NCBI RefSeq assembly: GCF_001428505.1
Contig: NZ_LMHU01000008.1
Coordinates: forward strand, 326,336-390,335
Direction of reading: 5' to 3'
Length of the DNA: 64,000 bases
From: Terrabacter sp. Root181
GTDB taxonomy: Bacteria; Actinomycetota; Actinomycetes; Actinomycetales; Dermatophilaceae
Shown: positions 18,123 through 26,074 of the stretch, in pieces
Layout: the number at the start of each line of letters is the position of its first letter
Numbering within the stretch: position 1 is the first letter of the stretch
Program-made: the position numbers and the translations under genes
The notes under the pieces: generated by a model
Database searches by the model: none
The model's input: only the letters and a program-made list of their open reading frames with translations
Told to the model about the DNA's origin: nothing

Positions 18123-18401
18123 GTGCCTTCTCCTGCTGTGGGGGATGTGCTGGGGGCTCAGGACCGATGTGGCTCCATGCGGTGCGTGTTGGTGCGTGTT
18201 GGTGCGTGTTCGGACAGACGCCGAGACCACCCGTGGGGCACGTGGTCTCGAGGGGTATTGGCGCCGTTTGTCTAAATTATCGACTTCGTGACGTAATAAG
18301 GCGTTTTTGACGATCTCTTGACCTTTCCCAGCGCGTTGGTGGGACAGCTCCCAGTTCCGCGGGCGCCGGGCGAGCGCACTGGGCGCTTCCCCCTGCCGGG
18401 C
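18123..18401. other. Intergenic region with a short tandem repeat and an A/T-rich promoter-like patch
   Basis: The gap holds about three copies of GTGCGTGTTG (about 18182-18210), just upstream of the protease gene. An A/T-rich stretch at 18268-18310, containing TAAATTATCGACTTCGTGAC on the plus strand, probably holds the protease promoter; read on the minus strand it offers a GATAAT -10-like box. I see no coding potential. Confidence 0.4.
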
Positions 18402-18442
18402 ACGACGAAGGCCCGCCCCGGGTGCGGGGCGGGCCTTGTCGT
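18402..18442 (-). terminator. Hairpin terminator of the lamin-tail gene
   Basis: The arms AAGGCCCGCCCC and GGGGCGGGCCTT form a 12-bp stem extended by five more pairs after a single bulged G. It lies 22 bp downstream of the stop of the minus-strand gene at 18464. Confidence 0.75.
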
Positions 18443-18463
18443 GAGGGCGTCGGTGGTGCGGGC

Positions 18464-18922
18464 TCAGCAGTACTTCGCGGTGCCGCCGCCGCTCCAGGCA
18501 CACGTGTCGACCGTCGTGCCCGAGGCGTTCTTGAGGTATGCCGTGTCGCCCGTGTTGTTCCAGACGTACCAGGTCTTGTTGTAGTAGCGGTGCGTCGACG
18601 TCGCGGACCCGTGGCCGGTGTGGACCGTCACGGACGCGCCGGCCTTCAGGGTGAACGTCGGGAACCGGTAGGTGTAGCCGGTCTTGTCGCGCAGCGTCCA
18701 GCCGGTGAGGACGCGGTTGCTGCGGGTCGTGTTCTTGATGACGACGTACTCGGCGTTGAGGCTCGTGTTGCTGCCCGTGTCGGAGCCCGGCGAGTTGTAC
18801 TGGACCTTGTAGATCATGATCGCCGGGAGCGCCTGGGCCGAGCTCGCGGCGGCGATGGGCGCGGCCACGGCGAGGCCGAGTCCGGCGGTGGCCACGACGG
18901 CCTTGGTGATGAGCGTGCGCAT
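18464..18922 (-). CDS. Secreted lamin-tail-domain protein
   Basis: 152 residues starting MRTLITKAVVATAGLGLAVA at 18922, with the AGGGAAG ribosome-binding site upstream. After the signal peptide (cleavage near AQALP) the protein is a single lamin-tail (LTD) immunoglobulin-like domain: IYKVQYNSPGSD, the hallmark LNAEYVVIKNTT, then LTGWTLRDK and ASVTVHTGHGS. It ends with a Cys pair (DTCAW and KYC). Bacterial LTD domains are found on exported proteins and may bind surfaces or other proteins. No enzyme domain is attached. Confidence 0.85.
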   Translation of the reverse strand: MRTLITKAVVATAGLGLAVAAPIAAASSAQALPAIMIYKVQYNSPGSDTGSNTSLNAEYVVIKNTTRSNRVLTGWTLRDKTGYTYRFPTFTLKAGASVTVHTGHGSATSTHRYYNKTWYVWNNTGDTAYLKNASGTTVDTCAWSGGGTAKYC

Positions 18923-19141
18923 GCTTCCCTGTCTGTCGTCGCGGCACCATGGCCGCGGCACGTGCGGATGGCGCCGCCCTTTGGACGGCGCCATCACTGC
19001 CTGGCGCGACGCGCCACGCCGCCAGGCCTTGGACGTGCTGGGCGGTGTGGGCGTCGTCGACGGACGCTAGTGCGGATTCGACTGGCGGGTGGCCGTTTTG
19101 CGAATATTGCGGAGCCTTCGCGTCGTCTGACGCCCGCGGCC

Positions 19142-19651
19142 TCAGCCGAGCGGCGCCCGGGCCCTGGAGGTCACGGTGATGGTGACGCTGCCTCCGAGCG
19201 ACTCGAGCACCCAGCCGCTCATCGGCAGGGTCGCGCTGCCCTGGATCGTGACCACGGCGGTCGCCCCGTCGCTCGTGCCGGTGTCGGGGACCACGGACCA
19301 GGCGGTGATGCCTGACGGCAGCGGTGTGCGGGCCAGGTGCGCTGAGGCCGCGCGTGCCACCGACTCGTCGGTGATGGCGAGCTGCTCGAGGACGCCGCCC
19401 TCGTAGGCGGCGCGCTCGTCGAGCGCGTCGGCAGCGTCGAGCGCCGCCGAGTCGGCCGCGTCGAGCAGGTGCATGCGGGCCAGCTGGGCCGCCGTGACGT
19501 CGATGGCGCCCAGCACGAGGAGTGTCGCGAGCACGAAGAGGCCGAGGGCGAGCACCCCGATCTGGCCCTCGTCACGCGCGCGTCCACGTCGCGGCCGGAC
19601 GCACAGCCGGCGGGCGACGGCTCCCGGGCGGGCGGCATACGCGCTCGTCAT
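19142..19651 (-). CDS. TadG-like pilus-assembly protein (TadE/G-like)
   Basis: 169 residues from the ATG at 19651. The N-terminus is Arg-rich, then DEGQIGVLALGLFVLATLLV starts the single TM segment (about 27-50), the hallmark of the Tad N-terminal domain of TadG-type minor pilins (Q-I/V-x-x-L-x-L). The rest (DVTAAQLARMHLLDAADSAA) is the expected extracytoplasmic helix followed by a small domain. It is the last gene of the Tad locus, and its start overlaps the end of the upstream TadE gene by 4 nt. Its role in fibre assembly is inferred from family and position. Confidence 0.75.
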   Translation of the reverse strand: MTSAYAARPGAVARRLCVRPRRGRARDEGQIGVLALGLFVLATLLVLGAIDVTAAQLARMHLLDAADSAALDAADALDERAAYEGGVLEQLAITDESVARAASAHLARTPLPSGITAWSVVPDTGTSDGATAVVTIQGSATLPMSGWVLESLGGSVTITVTSRARAPLG

Positions 19652-20136
19652 CGCGCCACGAACCGGTCGACGGAGGCGACGTGGGTCGACGAGATGGTCA
19701 CCGACGCCGGCAGGTGAGCCGCGAGGAAGTCCGGCACCAGCGGGAGCTGGACCTCGATGGTCGCCGTGGAGGTGACGGAAGCGTCGGGGCGCAGGCACGG
19801 AGAACCGTCACAGGCCACGGCCACCCCCGCGCCGTCGTCGAACGAGAAGTCGGAGAAGGCCAGGAGGGCGGCTGCGCGTGCACGGGCGTACCCCTCGTCG
19901 TCCGACGGAGCCGTGACGAACGCGCGCCCGGCCTCCCGTCCGGCCAGTGAAGCCGAGAAGGACGCCGCCTGGAGACGGGCCGCGGTGAGCACGAGGTAGG
20001 TCAGCGGGAGCAGCAGCAGGATGCCGAGGAAGATGAACTCGAGGATGGCGCGGCCCGCCTCCAGGTCGACGCGACCGTTGCCTCCTCCGGGGTGTCGACG
20101 CCGGGCCGCGCAGGCGACGAGGTCCTGCGGTCGCAT
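19648..20136 (-). CDS. TadE-like minor pilin (second copy)
   Basis: 162 residues from the ATG at 20136, which overlaps the previous stop (TGATG), or 163 from the GTG at 20139. The class III-like prepilin segment EAGRAILEFIFLGILLLLPL has the Glu at position +5 used for pilin assembly. The mature domain contains two cysteines (ACDGSPCLR). It is the second of two TadE-like genes in the operon and probably forms a pair with the first, as TadE and TadF do. Confidence 0.75.
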   Translation of the reverse strand: MRPQDLVACAARRRHPGGGNGRVDLEAGRAILEFIFLGILLLLPLTYLVLTAARLQAASFSASLAGREAGRAFVTAPSDDEGYARARAAALLAFSDFSFDDGAGVAVACDGSPCLRPDASVTSTATIEVQLPLVPDFLAAHLPASVTISSTHVASVDRFVAR

Positions 20137-20618
20137 CACGGGTCGGCTCCGGCCACGACCTGCTCCTCGCTGAAGGCACGGCCCGACACCGTGAGTCCTC
20201 CGGCGGGCCCGATCGGGCCGATCACGGGCAGCGGCGCCGTCACGCGGACCTCCACCACGCGTACGCCCGAAGCCGTGAGCGAGCGAGCGGCACTCACGTC
20301 CTGCGCGAAGGATGCGCTCAAGGACGTCGTGATGAGCGCCTTCGTGCGCGCGACGCCGTCGCCGGGCTGCGCATCGGCTCGTGCGCCGTAGCGGGCTCCC
20401 TCGGACGCCGCCGAGATCAGCGTGTTGCGGACGTAGAGCGCCAGTCCGAGCTGGAAGACACCCATGGCCACGAACAGCAGCAGGGCAGCCACCATCACGA
20501 ACTCCGCTATCGCAGAACCGCGCTCGCGGTCTGCAGCCGTGGTCGAGCGGTGCCGCAGGCGGGCCAGGAGCACCCCGGGGCTCACCACCGACGTGCCGAC
20601 GGCCCTCGCGGGCCTCAC
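20136..20618 (-). CDS. TadE-like minor pilin
   Basis: 160 residues from the GTG at 20618, which overlaps the upstream stop as GTGA. The TadE signature is clear: RGSAIAEFVMVAALLLFVAM, then QLGLALYVRNTLISAASEGA and RYGARADAQPGDG. TadE pseudopilins are processed by a prepilin peptidase and are needed for Flp pilus biogenesis. An ATG much further upstream (20684) would overlap most of the previous gene and is not favoured. Confidence 0.85.
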   Translation of the reverse strand: MRPARAVGTSVVSPGVLLARLRHRSTTAADRERGSAIAEFVMVAALLLFVAMGVFQLGLALYVRNTLISAASEGARYGARADAQPGDGVARTKALITTSLSASFAQDVSAARSLTASGVRVVEVRVTAPLPVIGPIGPAGGLTVSGRAFSEEQVVAGADP

Positions 20619-20830
20619 GGGCCCTTGACGTCCGAGATGGCGTCGCTGAAGAGCTGCCCGAGCTGGGGGCCGGCGAGGGCCCACAGAGCGGTGACGAGCC
20701 CCGCGGTCATGATCGTGACGAGGACCCAGCCGGGGACGTCGCCACGGTCACGAGGGCCGGCGATGCGACGCGATACGGCGGTCGTGAGGACGGCTCGGAC
20801 CCGGGCCTGAGCCGTGATGATGCGGTTCAT
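20615..20830 (-). CDS. Small Flp-pilin-like membrane protein
   Basis: 71 residues with a GGGAGA ribosome-binding site. Arg-rich N-terminus (about 30 residues), then RGDVPGWVLVTIMTAGLVTA starting a single TM helix, and the C-terminal segment GPQLGQLFSDAISDVKG. Size, position between tadC and tadE, and a hydrophobic helix just after a charged Gly-containing site fit an Flp-type major or minor pilin. The classical Glu at +5 is absent, so it is unclear whether prepilin peptidase processes it. Confidence 0.6.
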   Translation of the reverse strand: MNRIITAQARVRAVLTTAVSRRIAGPRDRGDVPGWVLVTIMTAGLVTALWALAGPQLGQLFSDAISDVKGP

Positions 20831-20883
20831 TCTCTTTCTCCCTGTGTCGGATTGCGGTGACGAGGCACCCGGAGGGCCGGGTG

Positions 20884-21861
20884 TCAGAGCTTGAGGTGGA
20901 GGAAGCTGAGTCCGGGGTAGAGCGCGAAGAGCACCGTCACGGGCAGCGTGAGGAAGACGATCGGGACCATCATGTAGATCTCCTTCCTCCCTCCCTCCTC
21001 CATGAGGGTTCGTCGACCGTCCTCGCGGACGTCCTGCGCCTGGGCCCGGAGGACGTCGGCGAGCGGCGTGCCGCGCTCGACAGCCACCACGATCCCGTCG
21101 ACGAAGCGGGTCAGGCTCATCAGTCCGGTGCGGTCGGCAAGGCCTTGCAGGGCGGTGGGCAGGTTGGCTCCGGCACGCGCGTCGGCCAGGCACCGTCGCA
21201 GCTCGTCGGACAGCTCTCCGCGGGAGAGTCGGCAGACGCGTTCGAGCGCCCCGACCGCGCCCTCCCCTGCGCTGACGGCGAGCGCGAGCAGCTCTGCCAC
21301 CGTGGGGAACTCGGTGAGCATGCGGGCCTCCCGCCGGCTCGCTGCACGGCTGAGGAGGTAGTCGCGACCCGCGATCCCGCCGAGCACGCCGACGAGCACC
21401 ATCGACACGAGCACCGGCACCGGGAAGCGCCGCTGCGCGACGGCGACGACGGCGGTGAAGGCGAGTCCGCCCAGTCCGCCGATCGCGCCGAACATCACCT
21501 GTTCCGCGCGGAACCGGTCGACGTCCGCCTGGCGGCCGGCTCGCAGCTGGCGGCTGGCCACGGACGGGGCGCCGCCGATCACGGAACCCACCCCCGACCC
21601 GAGCCTGGCCACGAAGGGCGCGAGCAGCTCACCGAAGCCGAAGGGCCCACGCGGTGGTGCCGGCCGGGAGAGCAGGGTCGACGGGCGCGGTGTGTCACGC
21701 AGGTAGGGCTCGAGGCGGTCGTCGAGCGTGGGGCGGCGGTTGGTGGGCAGCCCGGCGACGACGAGCGCGATGCCCGCGACCACGAGCACACCCGCGCTGG
21801 CCCCGGCCCACGACCACCCGTCACGAAGCACCTCGCCGAGCCGGCCCGTCAGCCCGTTCAC
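20884..21861 (-). CDS. tadC: TadC-type T2SSF pilus platform protein
   Basis: 325 residues. TM segments at about 20-40, 120-140, 145-165 and 295-318 surround a cytosolic T2SSF domain (EFPTVAELLALAVSAGEG...LADRTGLMSLTRFVDGIVVA). The EGGRKEIYMMVPIVFLTLPV end is typical of the TadC branch. It forms the inner-membrane platform with TadB. Its ATG overlaps the tadB stop by 4 nt. Confidence 0.88.
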   Translation of the reverse strand: MNGLTGRLGEVLRDGWSWAGASAGVLVVAGIALVVAGLPTNRRPTLDDRLEPYLRDTPRPSTLLSRPAPPRGPFGFGELLAPFVARLGSGVGSVIGGAPSVASRQLRAGRQADVDRFRAEQVMFGAIGGLGGLAFTAVVAVAQRRFPVPVLVSMVLVGVLGGIAGRDYLLSRAASRREARMLTEFPTVAELLALAVSAGEGAVGALERVCRLSRGELSDELRRCLADARAGANLPTALQGLADRTGLMSLTRFVDGIVVAVERGTPLADVLRAQAQDVREDGRRTLMEEGGRKEIYMMVPIVFLTLPVTVLFALYPGLSFLHLKL

Positions 21862-22727
21862 CGCAGGACCCGCTCTTCCTCAGGCAGTCGACCGATCCAG
21901 ACCATGGCGCGGTAGGCCACGAGACAGAGGCCGGCACCGATCGCGAGGACGGCCCAGCCGGTGGGCGACGAGTAGGCCGCGAGCGAGCCGCCGTTGAGGG
22001 CGAGCAGCCCGAGGATGACCCAGGGGGCGCCGGCCGCGAGCCGGGCCGCGTTGACCGTCCAGCTCTGCCGCGTCTCGAGCTCGGACCGGGTGCGAGCGTC
22101 CTCGCGCAGGAACGACGACAACGTGCGCAGCAGCTTGCCGAGGTCGCTGCCGCCCACCTCGCGTGCGATCCGGAGGGACTCGACGATGCGGTCGCCGACC
22201 GGGTCGCTCAACCGGTCCTTGAGACGGTCGAGACAGTCGTGGAAACGGCCGGTGGTCCGGTAGTCCTCCGCGAAGGCGGCGAACGCGGGACGCAGCTCGG
22301 CCGGGCCCCGGACGGCGAGCTGCGACAACGCCTCGGGCAGCGCCAGGCCCGCACGCACGCCAGACGTGATGTTGTCGACGACGTCTGGCCACAGGTCGCG
22401 AAGCTTGTTGCGGCGCTTGCGCGCCCGCATCCGCACCAGCGAGAGCGGGAGCGCGCCGGCCATCAGGCTGAAGCACAGCGAGATGGGGACGACGCGCGTC
22501 AGCGCGAGGACCATGAGGAAGGTGATGACGAAGAGCACCACGGACCCGGCGACGACGTGGCCGGGAGACACCGAGGAGTAGCCGGCCTGGGTGAGGTGGT
22601 CTCGCAGCTCGACCATGAAGCCGCCCCTGCCGGCCTTCTCGCGCGCGGGCTGCTGCGGCCAGAAGGACCAGTAGACGAAGAAGCCGCCCACACCCAGAAG
22701 GAGACCGACGAACAGCGGCGAGATCAC
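21858..22727 (-). CDS. tadB: TadB-type T2SSF pilus platform protein
   Basis: 289 residues with TM helices near 5-20, 60-80, 80-97 and 245-285. The T2SSF domain includes LWPDVVDNITSGVRAGLALP and EVGGSDLGKLLRTLSSFLRE. It works with TadC as the platform on which the TadA ATPase drives pilin addition. Its start overlaps the end of the split tadA gene by 4 nt, so translation was originally coupled to tadA. The insertion in tadA may therefore reduce tadB-tadC expression as well. Confidence 0.9.
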   Translation of the reverse strand: MISPLFVGLLLGVGGFFVYWSFWPQQPAREKAGRGGFMVELRDHLTQAGYSSVSPGHVVAGSVVLFVITFLMVLALTRVVPISLCFSLMAGALPLSLVRMRARKRRNKLRDLWPDVVDNITSGVRAGLALPEALSQLAVRGPAELRPAFAAFAEDYRTTGRFHDCLDRLKDRLSDPVGDRIVESLRIAREVGGSDLGKLLRTLSSFLREDARTRSELETRQSWTVNAARLAAGAPWVILGLLALNGGSLAAYSSPTGWAVLAIGAGLCLVAYRAMVWIGRLPEEERVLR

Positions 22728-23074
22728 GAGTCCGCCTGCCCCAGAAGGGCCGTCACGTCGTATCCCGCCCGCTCGAAGGCCTCCCGGTGCGGCGGGAACC
22801 CGTCGGCGCGTCGAAGAGCACCGCCGCGGGTGACGAAGAGGTCGGCGATCTCGATGACGTCGCCCTCGGCCCGTCCCGGCACGGCCACGATCTCCCGCAC
22901 GCTCCGCACGCCGTCACGCTCGAGCGCGACATGGACCACGACGTCGACCGCCGCTGCCACGGTGGGCACGACGAAGCGGCTCGAGACGTTCTCGCCTGCG
23001 AGGAGGGGCCGTGTGCACATCTTCGTGACGGCCTCGCGGGCGCTGTTGGCGTGGACGGTGCACATGCCGGGCAC
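22724..23074 (-). pseudogene. tadA: tadA (cpaF), C-terminal fragment cut off by the integrative element
   Basis: The fragment encodes the last 115 residues or so of the secretion ATPase, beginning with GMCTVHANSAREAVTKMCTR, the conserved His-containing box that follows Walker B in TadA/CpaF enzymes. Its N-terminal 298 residues lie 10 kb away at 33152-34044. The frame is open into the element up to a GTG at 23116, so a short product starting in element DNA is possible but would have no nucleotide-binding site. Joined at the GGCAC core, the two parts give one continuous 412-residue frame ending here. Confidence 0.92.
23070..23074. other. Left attachment core (attL/attR core GGCAC)
   Basis: The GGCAC core shared with 33152-33156. 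The tadA-side sequence left of it continues correctly from the tadA-side sequence right of the other copy. The reconstructed chromosomal site on the tadA strand reads AACAGCGGTGTGCCCGGCAT, encoding N-S-G-V-P-G-M. Serine integrases exchange within a 2-bp core and need very little identity, so a 5-bp match is normal. Confidence 0.85.
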
Positions 23075-23162
23075 CCCGGACCTCGTTAGGTGCGCTTCTA
23101 GTGAGCACGAGCCCACGGGCTCGCAGATCTACGGAAGGTCCGGCCCTACCCCGAGGAGCATC

Positions 23163-24650
23163 ATGACCGCCCGCGCAGCCCTTTACCTCCGTCTCTCCGT
23201 CTCCAAGGACGACTCCACCTCCCTCACGGTCCAGGAGAAGGACCTCCGAGCTCGTGCCGCCGCGGAGGGGTGGACCATCGCTCCCGAGCACGTCATCCGC
23301 GACGACGGCATCTCCGGCGCCAAGAACGCCACCGGCACCGCGCACGCTCTCGACCTCCTCCGCCGCGGCGAGGTCGACGTCCTGCTCGCATGGAAGTTTG
23401 ACCGTTGGAGCCGCGCAGGCATCCCCGCCCTCGGCCGCCTCATGGACGTCCTCGCCTCCGCCCCCGGCGCCCGCTTCGTCACCATCAAGGACTCCGTCGA
23501 CTCGGCGGCGCCGTTCTGGGGCGTCATCGCGTCCATCCTCGCGACCATCGCCGAGCAGGAGCGCGAGAACGTGCGCACGCGCGTCACGGCCTCCATCGCC
23601 GAGCGCGTGAGCGTGGGTCGCTACACGGGCGGGACGACGCCCTACGGCTACCGCTCGGCGCCCAACCCCGAGGGCCCCGGCCGCATCCTCGTTCACGAGG
23701 AGGACGAGGCCGCCGTCGTCCGGGACGCCGCGGAGCGCATCCTCTCCGGGGAGTCGGTCTACTCGATAACCCGAGATCTCAACGCGCACGAGATCCCGAC
23801 GCGCCGCGGGACCACCTGGAGCATCCAAGCCGTCACCCAGATCCTCACCGCCGACACCGCGCTCGGCCGCGTCACGCACCGCGGCCAACTCGTCCGCGAC
23901 GAGGAGGGCGCGCCCGTGGAGGTGTGGCCGCCGCTCGTCGACGCAGACACCTGGCACCGCCTCGCGGAGCGGCTACAGGTCCGTAGGCCGCTCCAGACCG
24001 CGGACGGCCGACCGCGGCGGCGCGCCCGGTCCAACCGCCTCCTCTCCGGCGTCGCGTCGTGCGGCCTCTGCGCCGCTCCCCTCTACGTCAAGAAGAACGG
24101 CACCGGCCGCATCGCCTATGCGTGCGGTCAGAAGTCCAACGGGCGCCCCTGCCCCGGTGTGAGTGTCTCGGCCGACCTCCTCGACACGCACGTCGCGGGC
24201 GCCTTCCTCGCCGCCGTCGGACCGTCGGAGATCTTCGACCGCGTGGAGATCTCGACCGACGACGTCGACCTCGCCGAGGTGGAGCGCTCCATCGCCCAAC
24301 TCAAGACCGCGCAGGATGACGATGACGCCGACCTCCACACCATCGCCGAGCAGCTCGGCGCCCTCAAGGCTCGGCGCGCAGCGATCAAGGCTCGGCCGCA
24401 CCGGCCCACGGTGCGCCTCGTGCCGACGGGCGAGACCTTCGCGGAGGCGTGGGAGCGCCTCACCGTTGCCGACGACGTCGCGGGCCTCCGGGCGCTCCTC
24501 TCACCAAACGTCGCCATCCTCACCATCGGCAAGGGGCGCCGAGGCGCCCACGGGCTCGACCCGGCACGAGTGACCCTCGTGGCGCAGCCCGCCTTCCCCA
24601 TCGGCGCCGAGGTCGACGAGGCCATGCCCGCCGGCCGTCTGGTGGCGTGA
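23163..24650 (+). CDS. int: Large serine recombinase (integrase) of the element
   Basis: 495 residues. The catalytic domain begins RAALYLRLSVSKDD, with nucleophile Ser12 in the Y-x-R-x-S motif, and continues with DDGISGAKN, DVLLAWKFDRWSR and the long E helix (ILATIAEQERENVRTRVTAS). A recombinase domain follows (GRYTGGTTPYGY). A zinc ribbon has CGLC at its start and the second pair in YACGQKSNGRPC. A coiled-coil region (about 375-420) follows. It integrates and, with a directionality factor, excises the element. The ATG at 23163 has GAGGAG upstream. It is 89 bp from the left core, the usual place for an integrase gene. Confidence 0.95.
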   Translation: MTARAALYLRLSVSKDDSTSLTVQEKDLRARAAAEGWTIAPEHVIRDDGISGAKNATGTAHALDLLRRGEVDVLLAWKFDRWSRAGIPALGRLMDVLASAPGARFVTIKDSVDSAAPFWGVIASILATIAEQERENVRTRVTASIAERVSVGRYTGGTTPYGYRSAPNPEGPGRILVHEEDEAAVVRDAAERILSGESVYSITRDLNAHEIPTRRGTTWSIQAVTQILTADTALGRVTHRGQLVRDEEGAPVEVWPPLVDADTWHRLAERLQVRRPLQTADGRPRRRARSNRLLSGVASCGLCAAPLYVKKNGTGRIAYACGQKSNGRPCPGVSVSADLLDTHVAGAFLAAVGPSEIFDRVEISTDDVDLAEVERSIAQLKTAQDDDDADLHTIAEQLGALKARRAAIKARPHRPTVRLVPTGETFAEAWERLTVADDVAGLRALLSPNVAILTIGKGRRGAHGLDPARVTLVAQPAFPIGAEVDEAMPAGRLVA

Positions 24651-24796
24651 TGTCCTCCTCCGGGCCGCCGCTGGATGACGACGACGAGGCCCCCACCCGC
24701 TGGACCGCCCAGCCGTCCGAGCTACTCGTCCCCTCCCCGGCCATGATCGTCGCCGAGGCCGAGCGCATCACCCAGGAGGCCGCCACCGATCCGTGA
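24650..24796 (+). CDS. Small acidic protein coupled to the integrase
   Basis: 48 residues. The ATG overlaps the integrase stop (TGATG), so translation is coupled. The sequence MSSSGPPLDDDDEAPTRWTA is acidic, then SELLVPSPAMIVAEAERITQ predicts one helix. No family recognised. Its coupling to the integrase makes it a candidate accessory or directionality factor, but nothing in the sequence proves this. Confidence 0.55.
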   Translation: MSSSGPPLDDDDEAPTRWTAQPSELLVPSPAMIVAEAERITQEAATDP

Positions 24797-24816
24797 GCAC
24801 CGCTCTCCCGCCCTCT

Positions 24817-24853
24817 GGCCCCGCCCCCTCACGGACGAGGAGGCGGGGCCTTT
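24817..24853 (+). terminator. Integrase-operon terminator
   Basis: Stem GGCCCCGCC (24817-24825) with GGCGGGGCC (24842-24850), then TTT. It ends the integrase transcript. A nearly identical stem recurs at 31963-31997 in the same element. Confidence 0.75.
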
Positions 24854-25030
24854 CTATGCCCCCCAGCGCCCGCACAGCGACGCCCGCACCCCACCGCGTT
24901 GGAGGCCGCCGTCGACCGCGGAGGCGGGCGGGGCCGCGAGGCGGAGCAACCGCACGCGGAGGGCGGGCGGGGCCGCTCAAAAACGTCACCCGTTTACACC
25001 GCCCAACCGCCCCCGAGGGAGCCCCCGGAC

Positions 25031-25147
25031 AGAAACATCATCCTGAGTGGGTTTGTCATCCGTCTCCCTATTAGTAGTAGAGGTTTCTCTCTCCCTCTAA
25101 CAAGTAATGAGAAGAGGCATGCCAAACCCACTGAGGATGATGTTTCT
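25031..25147. repeat. 25-bp inverted repeat around an A/T-rich loop
   Basis: The arms at 25031-25055 and 25123-25147 are reverse complements with one mismatch (24 of 25 bases). They begin AGAAACATCATCC and end with its complement. The 67-base loop (TCTCCCTATTAGTAGTAGAG onward) is unusually A/T-rich for this genome and can itself fold in smaller hairpins. It could be a structured RNA, an origin-type cruciform or a protein-binding dyad. Confidence 0.85.
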
Positions 25148-25260
25148 CAGCCCCACCGCCCAGGCCCCGCCCACGGCCCCCGGAGCCGCCGCCGGCCGCC
25201 ATCTCAGCTCGTGAGACCTTTCGCAGAGATGTCCCTTATGCCCCGGTCCGGAAACACCCC

Positions 25261-25385
25261 CTCGCAGACCTTCTAGGTAGAGGGAAGGACTGCCCGCCCT
25301 CGCCGCCGCTCCTCTCGTATGTGACTCAGGTCACACCCGTCAAAGTGAGCAGATCCGGGGGTCCTCGCAGACCTCCTAGGTATAG
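25261..25385 (+). repeat. Two 22-bp direct repeats, 103 bp apart
   Basis: Copies at 25261-25282 and 25364-25385 share CTCGCAGACCT and CTAGGTA and differ at 2 of 22 positions. Both are followed by AGGACT after a few bases. TAGGTA could serve as a -10 hexamer, so these may be tandem promoters, or iteron/repressor sites, for the cassette starting at 25526. Confidence 0.75.
25320..25335. promoter_or_regulatory. CRP/GlxR-like palindrome
   Basis: TGTGACTCAGGTCACA fits TGTGA-N6-TCACA exactly, the consensus for CRP-family regulators including actinobacterial Crp/GlxR. It lies between the two direct repeats, about 190 bp upstream of the first cassette gene. Binding is not proven, and the match could be chance or serve another dimeric regulator. 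Confidence 0.5.
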
Positions 25386-25525
25386 GCCAGGACTCCGTCC
25401 CCGCCTCCCCAGACCGGCACCTCCGCAGTGCCGTCGCATGGCCCCATGGGGGCGCCATCGACGAGCACGCGGGGTGCCCTCCCCTTGGACCTGTAAACGT
25501 CAGCCACACCCGAGAGGAGGCCACG

Positions 25526-25768
25526 ATGGCCCCCGTATGTAGTGAGTGCTCCGCCGCTCTCCCCGACATCGCCACGCCCCGCACCCGGATCACTTGCTCC
25601 GGACCGTGCCGACAGCGCCGCTCCAAGCGCCTCCGCCTCGTCCGCGAGGACCGCCTCATCGTCCTCCTCGTGGCCCTCGACCGCGCCCTCGACGGTGCCA
25701 CCGCACCCGAGGACGTCGCGAGCCTCCGCAGGCAGGCCCGGAGCTACCTCCGCACGCAGAACGCATGA
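25526..25768 (+). CDS. Small zinc-ribbon protein, first gene of the element cassette
   Basis: 80 residues with an AGAGGAGG ribosome-binding site. The N-terminus has two Cys pairs, CSEC at 5-8 and a second set in TCSGPCRQRRSKR, likely a zinc-binding treble-clef or ribbon followed by a basic patch that could bind nucleic acid. The C-terminal half is helical. No family name can be given. Similar short Cys-rich proteins are common in actinophages. It overlaps the next frame by 4 nt. Confidence 0.7.
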   Translation: MAPVCSECSAALPDIATPRTRITCSGPCRQRRSKRLRLVREDRLIVLLVALDRALDGATAPEDVASLRRQARSYLRTQNA

Positions 25769-26064
25769 CCCACGGGAGGCTCCGCCTCCCCCACACACTC
25801 AACTCCCCGGCTTGGCCGCCGTGGGTGTCGGGATGGCCTTGGAGGGCCCACATGTGCGGCCTCCGGCCGCGAGCACGCCACGAGCCGAGGGTGGTTCCTC
25901 GTCTCCGCTCGCGACCGGAGGACCACCGCCCACCCCCAGGCACGCCGCGACCGACGGCACGCACGAGCAACCGCAACCGCAACAGCACGAGCACGAGCAC
26001 GACCGCCGCGAGGCTTGACCTCCTCGCCGCCCTCCACCCCATCCGAGCGACACCACACCTCTAG
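25765..26064 (+). CDS. Possible small protein (weak coding evidence)
   Basis: 99 codons beginning at an ATGA overlap with the previous stop and ending 10 nt before the next start, so it fills the gap exactly. Against it, the composition is odd: Trp-, Pro- and Arg-rich, with a low-complexity TSNRNRNSTSTSTT stretch, and third-position GC is lower than in neighbours. It may instead be an untranslated spacer. No homology recognised. Confidence 0.4.
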   Translation: MTHGRLRLPHTLNSPAWPPWVSGWPWRAHMCGLRPRARHEPRVVPRLRSRPEDHRPPPGTPRPTARTSNRNRNSTSTSTTAARLDLLAALHPIRATPHL

Positions 26065-26074
26065 GCCGACCCCC

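Larger units (their letters stand above)
24797..25525. other. 729-bp non-coding block with repeats and dyads
   Basis: No convincing gene is present. From left to right it holds the integrase terminator, two copies of GAG-(G)-GCGGGCGGGGCCGC (about 24919-24937 and 24957-24975), an A/T-rich patch inside a long imperfect inverted repeat (25031-25147), two 22-bp direct repeats 103 bp apart and a CRP-like palindrome. This is the most A/T-rich, most structured part of the integrase side and could be an origin, an attP-type regulatory region or the promoter region of the downstream cassette. Confidence 0.6.

Noticed and set aside
24797-25525. CRISPR array or group II intron in the repeat-rich block
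   Set aside because: Only two copies of each repeat, no regular spacer, no cas or reverse-transcriptase gene.
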